From positions 1 to 7,346 of the forward strand of contig JAVEEB010000058.1 of the NCBI GenBank assembly GCA_030840665.1: DNA of 7,346 nucleotides, given 5' to 3'. The notes under the pieces were generated by a model, which was not told the origin of the DNA, ran no database searches, and saw nothing but the letters and a program-made list of their open reading frames with translations. The translations under genes and the position numbers were made by a program. The stretch's first letter is position 1. Each line of letters opens with the position of its first letter. Shown here one piece after another: positions 1-7,346 of the stretch. The DNA comes from Frankiaceae bacterium (lineage in GTDB: Bacteria; Actinomycetota; Actinomycetes; JAVEEB01).

Positions 1-272
1 AACTGCTGACGATCAAGTCCGACGACGTGCTCGGCCGCGTGAAGGTCTACGAGGCCATCGTCAAGGGCGAGAACATCCCCGAGCCCGGCATCCCCGAGTC
101 CTTCAAGGTGCTCATCAAGGAGATGCAATCCCTCTGCCTCAACGTCGAGGTCCTCAGCAGTGACGGCGTGTCCGTCGAGCTGCGTGACACCGACGAGGAC
201 GTGTTCCGCGCGGCAGAAGAGCTCGGTATTGACCTGTCACGGCGCGAGCCGAGCAGCGTCGAAGAGGTGTAA
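1..272 (+). CDS. rpoB: RNA polymerase beta subunit, C-terminal end (partial)
   Basis: This is the last ~90 codons of the RNA polymerase beta subunit. The open frame enters the window at its left edge: bases 1-2 complete a codon, and whole codons begin at position 3. It stops at TAA (270-272). The residues [20 protein letters not shown], then [16 protein letters not shown] and [12 protein letters not shown], form the highly conserved C-terminal clamp segment of bacterial beta, which contacts beta-prime. The acidic tail ([18 protein letters not shown]) matches the actinobacterial style, where beta ends soon after a 'LGI.LSR' motif. The ATG at position 27 is an internal methionine-like start created by the reading of a GTG-rich stretch and is not the real start, since conserved beta sequence continues upstream of it. 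rpoC follows on the same strand after 96 bp, the usual rpoBC operon order. Identity is certain; only the 5' part is missing. Confidence 0.97.
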   Translation, partial: LLTIKSDDVLGRVKVYEAIVKGENIPEPGIPESFKVLIKEMQSLCLNVEVLSSDGVSVELRDTDEDVFRAAEELGIDLSRREPSSVEEV

Positions 273-281
273 CCGCGCACT

Positions 282-309
282 GCGGCGGGGGCTGAGAGGC
301 CCTCGCCGC
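282..309 (+). other. GC-rich hairpin in the rpoB-rpoC spacer
   Basis: The arms GCGGCGGGGGC (282-292) and GCCCTCGCCGC (299-309) pair over 11 bp with one G-U, around a TGAGAG loop. It begins 9 nt after the rpoB stop. No T-rich tract follows (next bases GGACGCCG), so it is unlikely to terminate transcription efficiently. It could pause polymerase, act as a processing site, or protect a 3' end between the two cistrons. The structure is read from the sequence; the role is inference. Confidence 0.55.
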
Positions 310-350
310 GGACGCCGTACACCATTCGCAAGTAAGCAATACGAACCCTG

Positions 351-358
351 AAAGAGGG
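351..358 (+). promoter_or_regulatory. Ribosome-binding site of rpoC
   Basis: The purine run AAAGAGGG lies 10 nt before the GTG at 369. It supports that GTG as the rpoC start, and the protein then begins [15 protein letters not shown], the standard actinobacterial beta-prime N-terminus. Confidence 0.75.
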
Positions 359-368
359 ACTCGACACA

Positions 369-4256
<3,888 letters not shown>

Positions 4257-4279
4257 GGCCTCACCTCGTTCCGCAGATG

Positions 4280-4310
4280 GCGGGCTCGCTCCTTTCGGGA
4301 GCGGGCCCGC
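4280..4310 (+). terminator. Terminator-like hairpin after rpoC
   Basis: The arms GCGGGCTCGCTCC (4280-4292) and GGAGCGGGCCCGC (4298-4310) form a 13-bp stem with a single G-U pair and a TTTCG loop, 23 bp after the rpoC stop. The bases that follow (TGTCCGTTGT) are only modestly T-rich, which is common for actinobacterial intrinsic terminators. It probably ends the rpoBC transcript and separates it from the accessory genes downstream. Confidence 0.75.
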
Positions 4311-4376
4311 TGTCCGTTGTGCCGCCCGCCGGCCCGCCAGCCGCCCCCGTGCCGCTTCCCGTACGCCCCCGCCGCT

Positions 4377-4422
4377 GCGCGTAGGCATTGCGCGCTCCCG
4401 GGCGCGCGGAATGCCTACGTGC
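4377..4422. repeat. Long inverted repeat / hairpin
   Basis: The arms GCGCGTAGGCATT (4377-4389) and AATGCCTACGTGC (4410-4422) pair over 13 bp with one G-T. After a single G-G mismatch the stem continues for 5 bp (CGCGC 4391-4395 with GCGCG 4404-4408), closing on an 8-nt loop that contains CCCGGG. No T-tract follows on either strand, so a classical terminator is doubtful. It is not a tRNA: there is only one stem and no T-arm motif. Confidence 0.7.
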
Positions 4423-4462
4423 CGGGCCGGCGACCCGACGGATTCGCTCCCGCGTGTATCAG

Positions 4463-4480
4463 GAGCGGGCCGGCCCGCTC
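4463..4480. repeat. Perfect 18-bp palindrome
   Basis: GAGCGGGCCGGCCCGCTC is its own reverse complement. It shares the 10-mer GGAGCGGGCC with the right arm of the rpoC terminator (4298-4307). A competing short pairing is possible between GCTCC (4446-4450) and GGAGC (4462-4466), so the RNA could fold in two ways. It could also be a dimeric repressor site. The palindrome is seen directly; the role is unknown. Confidence 0.7.
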
Positions 4481-4488
4481 ATAACTAC

Positions 4489-4518
4489 GTGAGCCGGTGC
4501 AGGGGGGCACCGGCACAC
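4489..4518. repeat. Hairpin with G-rich loop
   Basis: The arms GCCGGTGC (4493-4500) and GCACCGGC (4507-4514) pair perfectly around the loop AGGGGG. Beyond an A-A mismatch, GTG (4489-4491) and CAC (4516-4518) pair again. It lies between two other inverted repeats in the same gap. No function can be assigned from the sequence. Confidence 0.6.
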
Positions 4519-4571
4519 AGCGGTAACTCGGCGCCGACGGCTTCGGTCAGCGGCGGCGATCTCGGGGGTAA

Positions 4572-4622
4572 GCATGCGCGTCACTTGCCGGCTCCGGCCC
4601 GGCCGGCAGGTGACGCGCGTGC
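4572..4622. repeat. 21-bp stem hairpin upstream of the sigma gene
   Basis: Positions 4572-4592 (beginning GCATGCGCGTCAC and ending TTGCCGGC) pair with 4602-4622 (GCCGGCAGG, then TGACGCGCG and TGC) over 21 bp, with only two G-U pairs and a 9-nt loop. This is the strongest secondary structure in the window. It ends 38 bp before the sigma ATG. No T-tract follows. It could be a second terminator or insulator, a protein-binding dyad (its arms contain CGTCAC/GTGACG, which recur in the small dyad at 4640-4656), or a leader structure. Confidence 0.75.
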
Positions 4623-4639
4623 CCGGGCCACCACCGGTT

Positions 4640-4656
4640 CGTCACGGCCAGTGACG
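4640..4656. promoter_or_regulatory. Small dyad CGTCAC-N5-GTGACG, possible operator
   Basis: CGTCAC (4640-4645) and GTGACG (4651-4656) are perfect inverted half-sites separated by GGCCA, 4 bp before the ATG of the sigma gene. The same half-sites occur inside the large hairpin just upstream (4579-4584 region and 4611-4616 region, with one G-U position adjacent). The repetition of a half-site pair next to a regulatory gene suggests a binding site, but no matching regulator can be named. Confidence 0.35.
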
Positions 4657-4660
4657 CTCC

Positions 4661-5263
4661 ATGACCGTTATCAGTCGCTATGGTGTATCCGTGCGCAGCT
4701 CGGAGGGCCTTACAACGCTCGTGGCCCGGGCCGCGAGCGGGGAGCAGGACGCCTGGGACGCGCTGGTCGACCGCTTCGAGAACCTGCTGTGGTCGGTCGG
4801 CCGTGCGCATCGACTCAATACCGCGGACGCGGCCGACGTCGTGCAGACGACCTGGTTGCGGCTGCTCGAAAACCTTGGCCGCATCGAGGACCCGGAGCGC
4901 CTCGCCGGTTGGCTCGTCACGACCGGTCGACGCGAGTGTCTGCGGACGCTGCGACGCGCCGGACGCGAAGTCTTGGACGACACCGCCCTCGATGTCGTCG
5001 ACGAAACGGCGCCCGCCCCCGACGCCGCGCTGCTCGAACGGGAACGCGACGCCGCACTCTGGGGGTTTTTCGCCCAGCTTCCCGAGCGTTGTCAGCGACT
5101 GCTGCGGATCCTGGTGGCGGTCGAGTCGACCGCGTACGCCGAGGTGTCAGTGGCGATGGGCATGCCCGTCGGGGCGATCGGACCCACTCGAATGCGTTGC
5201 CTGCACAAGCTGCGAATGCTGGCTTCAGGAGCCGGCGACCTCACGGAGGGGAGCCCCGGATGA
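4661..5263 (+). CDS. ECF-type RNA polymerase sigma factor
   Basis: 200-residue sigma-70 family protein with only regions 2 and 4, the ECF layout. Region 2 spans about residues 28-100: AWDALVDRFENLLWSVGR, the core-binding helix ADVVQTTWLRLLENLGRI, then AGWLVTTGRRECLRTLRR. An acidic linker (about 104-130) leads to region 4 at about 135-186, which begins LPERCQRLLRIL and has the helix-turn-helix AYAEVSVAMGMPVGAIGPTRMRC. The 'MPVG.IGPTR.RCL.KLR' ending is a signature I associate with an actinobacterial ECF set that lies beside subtilases and CHAT proteins. No sensor or extra C-terminal domain is present. The ATG at 4661 has a poor ribosome-binding site; a GTG at 4691 (residue 11) is a credible alternative. 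The stop overlaps the next start as ATGA, so the two proteins are probably made in a fixed ratio. Target promoters and inducing signal are unknown. Confidence 0.9.
   Translation: MTVISRYGVSVRSSEGLTTLVARAASGEQDAWDALVDRFENLLWSVGRAHRLNTADAADVVQTTWLRLLENLGRIEDPERLAGWLVTTGRRECLRTLRRAGREVLDDTALDVVDETAPAPDAALLERERDAALWGFFAQLPERCQRLLRILVAVESTAYAEVSVAMGMPVGAIGPTRMRCLHKLRMLASGAGDLTEGSPG
4679..4684 (+). promoter_or_regulatory. Possible -10 element for a leaderless sigma transcript
   Basis: TATGGT fits the actinobacterial TANNNT -10 pattern and lies 6 nt before an in-frame GTG at 4691. That spacing would start transcription at the GTG and make a leaderless messenger coding for a 190-residue protein. No -35 hexamer is convincing at 16-18 bp. 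It is an alternative to the ATG at 4661, which lacks a good ribosome-binding site. Confidence 0.25.
5245..5250 (+). promoter_or_regulatory. Ribosome-binding site for the small downstream gene
   Basis: GGAGGG lies 9 nt before the ATG at 5260, inside the end of the sigma gene. It fixes the start of the downstream gene at the ATGA overlap rather than at any point of the long open frame that runs in from upstream. Confidence 0.75.
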
Positions 5264-5718
5264 CACCCGACGACGAACAGTTGTTGAGGGAGCTGAGTGT
5301 CGCGGCGCGACAGGCCGACCCCATCCCCGACCAGGTGCAGATTCTGGGTCGCGCCAGCTTCGGGCTGAGCCGGCTCGACGCCGAGCTCGCCCAGCTCACG
5401 AGTGACTCGGACGAGCTTCTTACCGGTGTACGAAGTGCAGGCACCGACGTGCGGCTCCTCACCTTCGAAGCCGAGGGTCTCGTCATCGAAGCGCAAGTCT
5501 CCGCAGCCGGAGCGCGCAGGTCCGTGCTCGGGCAGGTCATCGACGTGGACATCGCGGCCGGCACTGTCAGCCTTGAAACCGCTTACCTGTCGCGCAGCGA
5601 CGCGACGCTCGACGACGTCGGTGCCTTCCGGTTCGAGGGCCTCGCGGCCGGCACTGTGCGGCTCGTCGTCACCTTGCTGAGCGGCCGGAGTGTCGCCACG
5701 CGGTGGTTCCGGCTGTGA
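5260..5718 (+). CDS. Putative sigma-partner protein with C-terminal beta domain
   Basis: 152-residue soluble protein starting at the ATGA overlap with the sigma gene. The acidic helical N-terminus (about 1-50) contains DPIPDQVQILGRASFGLSRL, then DAELAQLTSDSDE. I recall a similar 'P..V...GRA.F..R..DAELA.L..DS' pattern in proteins encoded directly after ECF sigma genes in streptomycetes. The C-terminal half (about 65-150) is predicted to be beta-rich and ends GAFRFEGLAAGTVRLVV, resembling the 'G.F.F.GL.AG.VRL' strand-turn-strand of carboxypeptidase-regulatory-like or other small beta-sandwich folds. It has no transmembrane segment, no signal peptide and no cysteine, so it is neither a membrane-spanning nor a zinc-binding (HxxxCxxC) anti-sigma factor of the usual kind. 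Position and coupling suggest that it binds or modulates the sigma factor; this is inference. The DNA carries an exact 16-bp direct repeat 90 bp apart (5552 and 5642), giving AAGTV twice. Confidence 0.82.
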   Translation: MTPDDEQLLRELSVAARQADPIPDQVQILGRASFGLSRLDAELAQLTSDSDELLTGVRSAGTDVRLLTFEAEGLVIEAQVSAAGARRSVLGQVIDVDIAAGTVSLETAYLSRSDATLDDVGAFRFEGLAAGTVRLVVTLLSGRSVATRWFRL

Positions 5719-5725
5719 GGTCCGC

Positions 5726-5791
5726 CGCGGTGTGAGGGGCTGGGAGGCGGATCACGGTGTGACGGGCTGCGAGGCGGATCACGGTGTGATC
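5726..5791. repeat. Tandem 27-bp repeat between convergent genes
   Basis: Two full units (5726-5752 and 5753-5779) differ at three positions; each starts CRCGGTGTGA and ends GAGGCGGAT. A third, partial copy of 11-12 bp begins at 5780. The last junction also forms a perfect dyad, GATCAC-GGT-GTGATC (5777-5791), which contains the stop codon of the protease gene (complement of 5779-5781). The array fills most of the 60-bp gap between the two convergent genes. No classical terminator with a T-tract is seen for either gene, so this dyad may serve as a weak one. The first ten bases recur once more upstream of the protease start (7175-7184). Confidence 0.8.
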
Positions 5792-7164
5792 GGCGTGCCG
5801 CCCAGGATGCGGAGTGCAACCCCGTAGTCCGGCAACCGGTGGCCTTCCGCCAACAGCGCGCGCAGGACCGTCCGTGGCGTCGCCGACGTGTCGCCTGCCG
5901 CGCGTGTCTCGGTCAGGCGGCGGGCCACCTCGGCCGCGACCTGCGGGGCGGCAAACGACGTGCCCGTCCAGACTGCCCACGGCGACGAATCCGCCATCGG
6001 CCAGTCGTCCGGAGGTCCCGCGCTCGCCGGGCTCAGCTGGGGGGACTCCTTGCCGCGCACGTACGTCGACACGACCCCCTCGGCGACGGTCGAAACGTCC
6101 ACCCAGTGGCCGTGGCTCGACCAGGCGGCCGGCTTGAGCTCGGCAGTCAGCCCGGCAACGGCAACGACGCGCCGGAAGGCGGCCGGCCAGCACGGGCGCG
6201 TGTCGCCGAAATTGCCTGCGGCGGCGACGAGCAGCACGTCGTCGTGGCCGCTCTCGCTGAGCATCTCGAAAGCCACCTGGAGTGCCAGCAGCGGTTGGTC
6301 ATCGACGGTTTGTGCGCCGAGTGAGAGGTTCACGATTTCGGCGCCCTGCTCCCGAACGGCGCGCAGCAGCGTCTCGGCGACGGTGACCTCGCTGCCGATG
6401 CCATCGCTGTCCATCGCGCGATACACGTGGACGACCCCATGTGGGTCGACCTGCTGGACGACCCCGGTCGCGAAGGCGCCGTGCCCCGCGGCGGCGTCGA
6501 GGAGCCCGTCGCCGCCGGGCGCGGGAAATGCGTCGAGCGCGTCGATGTTGTCCGCCGTCGCCAGCGGAGATTGCCAGTCGTGCTCGTGGCCCTTGGTGGC
6601 AACCCCGGTGTCGATGACCGCGACGCGCGTGGCGCCGTCCCGCTGGCGGGGCGCGGCGAGCGGGTTGGCCAGCAGGGTGCGGGCGGGGCCGCCCTCGCCC
6701 TTGCACACGATGCCCAGCGGCACGATGTGGTCGACCGACGCCTCGAAGCCCTGGTGGCGGACCGTCCGCGCGAGGTCGACCAGCGCGTCCGCCGACAGCT
6801 TGTTGCCGCGCAGCTGCAGAAGCCGACCCTCGAGCCGCTGCTGCGGCGGCCCGACCTGCGCCACGAGCTGCGCGAAGAGCTCCGGGGCGCGTTGTTCCAG
6901 GTCCGGTCGTACCAGGAGGACACCCCGCACGACGGGCGTCCCGTCGCGCGCGCCAGCCTTGGCGATGTCGAACTGCTCGACCTTGTCGCCGGCCTCGCGG
7001 CGGCGCTCCAGGATCAGGTGCGTGATCCGCTCCTGGAAGCCGCGAGAGCCGCGGCCGTTCAGCAGGGCTGCATGCTGGCGGCGGACCGCGCCGGCGTCCG
7101 CTGCCCGCTGGTCGCGGCTCCGCGCGTCGCCGGCGTTCGAGCTCTGACGATCCTCGTGCTGCAT
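5779..7164 (-). CDS. Subtilisin-like (S8 family) serine protease, cytoplasmic
   Basis: 461-residue subtilase with a complete catalytic triad: D185 in RVAVIDTGVA, H228 in AAGHGAFATGVV and S403 in WTGTSFAAPQVAAEVA. The oxyanion asparagine is N318 in LLVAAAGNFG. Further S8 landmarks are IVNLSLGAQ (277-285), RPCWPAAFRRVVAVAG (323-338) and HWVDVSTVAEGVVSTYV (353-369). There is no signal peptide or membrane segment, so it probably acts in the cytoplasm. Residues 1-40 are charged and probably disordered. Residues about 75-165 (GTPVVRGVLLVRPDLEQ to HIVPLGIVCKG) form a separate N-terminal region that I cannot match to the I9 propeptide and that may inhibit or sense. The start ATG has GGGGGA 5 nt upstream and the frame closes with TAG just beyond it, so little alternative exists. 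It faces the sigma operon convergently and shares a short upstream region with the divergent gene at 7199. The substrate is unknown. Confidence 0.92.
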   Translation of the reverse strand: MQHEDRQSSNAGDARSRDQRAADAGAVRRQHAALLNGRGSRGFQERITHLILERRREAGDKVEQFDIAKAGARDGTPVVRGVLLVRPDLEQRAPELFAQLVAQVGPPQQRLEGRLLQLRGNKLSADALVDLARTVRHQGFEASVDHIVPLGIVCKGEGGPARTLLANPLAAPRQRDGATRVAVIDTGVATKGHEHDWQSPLATADNIDALDAFPAPGGDGLLDAAAGHGAFATGVVQQVDPHGVVHVYRAMDSDGIGSEVTVAETLLRAVREQGAEIVNLSLGAQTVDDQPLLALQVAFEMLSESGHDDVLLVAAAGNFGDTRPCWPAAFRRVVAVAGLTAELKPAAWSSHGHWVDVSTVAEGVVSTYVRGKESPQLSPASAGPPDDWPMADSSPWAVWTGTSFAAPQVAAEVARRLTETRAAGDTSATPRTVLRALLAEGHRLPDYGVALRILGGTPITP

Positions 7165-7169
7165 GGAGA

Positions 7170-7175
7170 TCCCCC
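7170..7175 (-). promoter_or_regulatory. Ribosome-binding site of the protease gene
   Basis: Read on the minus strand, GGGGGA lies 5 nt before the ATG at 7164. It supports this start. Its edge touches the CGCGGTGTGA motif at 7175-7184, so a protein or RNA acting on that motif could affect translation of the protease. Confidence 0.6.
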
Positions 7176-7184
7176 GCGGTGTGA
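7175..7184. repeat. Distal copy of the CGCGGTGTGA motif in the divergent spacer
   Basis: This 10-mer is identical to 5726-5735. Extended to 12 bases (CGCGGTGTGATC) it differs by one base from 5780-5791. It lies in the short spacer between the divergent protease and right-hand genes, while the other copies lie at the far end of the protease gene, all in the same orientation. It could be a shared operator or a remnant of a duplication. Confidence 0.5.
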
Positions 7185-7198
7185 TCCACTAGCGCCTG

Positions 7199-7346
7199 AT
7201 GGAAAGGCCGACGTCGATCGGGGCCCCGATGCACGACACTGCCACAGACGCCGTCGATCTTGTAGCCCTCGCGGACGCCGTGTATGACGGTGTCGCCGCC
7301 GACCCTGCCGTCTTCGGGGAACAGGCGGCCCGGCTCGTCCAGCGCG
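7199..7346 (+). CDS. N-terminus of an Ala-rich helical protein, possibly TPR-CHAT (partial)
   Basis: The frame is open from ATG 7199 to the window edge (49 codons), with a TAG just before it (7190-7192). Translation gives a short leader, then DAVDLVALADAVYDG, VAADPAVFGEQAARLVQR: amphipathic, alanine-rich helices like the beginning of a helical-repeat (TPR-like) protein. An in-frame ATG at 7229 with GGGG 5 nt upstream is an equally good start and would give a spacer of 64 bp instead of 34 bp to the divergent protease. From memory of actinobacterial neighbourhoods, a large TPR protein with a C-terminal CHAT (caspase-like) protease domain is common beside this kind of sigma/S8 pair. Nothing in these 49 residues proves it, because the CHAT domain would lie outside the window. 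The coding call rests on codon phase, composition and the helical pattern. Confidence 0.5.
   Translation, partial: MERPTSIGAPMHDTATDAVDLVALADAVYDGVAADPAVFGEQAARLVQR

Larger units (their letters stand above)
4257..4660. other. Gene-free region rich in inverted repeats
   Basis: These 404 bp between rpoC and the sigma factor gene show no credible coding sequence or tRNA. The reading frame that is open across the whole stretch has arginine/alanine/proline-rich composition, typical of an out-of-frame GC-rich translation. The region holds the rpoC terminator and at least five more inverted repeats: 4377-4422, 4463-4480, 4489-4518, 4572-4622 and 4640-4656. Any promoter for the sigma factor gene must lie here or just inside the annotated gene. 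I see no clear -35/-10 pair in the gap itself. Confidence 0.7.

Noticed and set aside
4377..4422. The long hairpin as a tRNA gene
   Set aside because: It is a single extended stem-loop without D, anticodon or T arms and without the conserved GGTTC motif.
5726..5791. Tandem repeats as a CRISPR array
   Set aside because: The 27-bp units are directly contiguous with no spacers, there are only two full copies, and no cas gene is present.
5888..7147. A 419-codon plus-strand open frame opposite the protease
   Set aside because: It is low-complexity Ser/Ala/Arg sequence antisense to a protease with an intact catalytic triad.
5779..7164. Protease as a secreted subtilisin
   Set aside because: The N-terminus is charged (MQHEDRQSSN), with no hydrophobic core or cleavage site, and no alternative upstream start exists before the in-frame TAG.
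4257..7346. Accessory block as an insertion sequence or integrated mobile element
   Set aside because: No transposase, integrase, terminal inverted repeats or target-site duplications could be identified; the short repeated motifs alone do not support it.

Overview
This is a high-GC window whose rpoB and rpoC genes closely match those of actinobacteria: the catalytic aspartates and first zinc cysteines of beta-prime sit at mycobacterial numbering, and beta-prime carries a lineage-type charged helical insertion near residues 145-225. The organism is very probably an actinomycete. An order such as Micrococcales is only a guess.

Layout. Positions 1-272 hold the 3' end of rpoB. A 96-bp spacer with a GC-rich hairpin leads to a complete rpoC (369-4256), and a terminator-like hairpin follows directly (4280-4310). 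Positions 4257-4660 hold no gene. This gap contains the terminator and several further inverted repeats, including an 18-bp perfect palindrome and a 21-bp stem that ends 38 bp before the next gene. An accessory block follows: an ECF-type sigma factor (4661-5263); a 152-residue cysteine-free protein whose start overlaps the sigma stop by 4 nt (5260-5718); a convergent subtilisin-like serine protease without a signal peptide (5779-7164, minus strand); and, divergent from the protease, the first ~49 codons of an Ala-rich helical protein (7199 onward) that runs out of the window.

How the genes may work together. The first part is housekeeping: the beta and beta-prime subunits of RNA polymerase. 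The second part looks like a regulated stress or conflict module. An alternative sigma factor, translationally coupled to a candidate partner or anti-sigma protein, lies beside a cytoplasmic subtilase and a divergent helical-repeat-like gene. From memory of actinobacterial gene neighbourhoods, this sigma/small-protein/S8-peptidase set often sits with a large TPR-CHAT (caspase-like) protein. The truncated right-hand gene could be that protein, but no CHAT domain is visible here. A short motif, CRCGGTGTGA, occurs three times at the 3' end of the protease gene (as a 27-bp tandem repeat) and once at its 5' end, over the ribosome-binding site. This may be a shared regulatory site. Functions for the accessory module are inferred, not shown.
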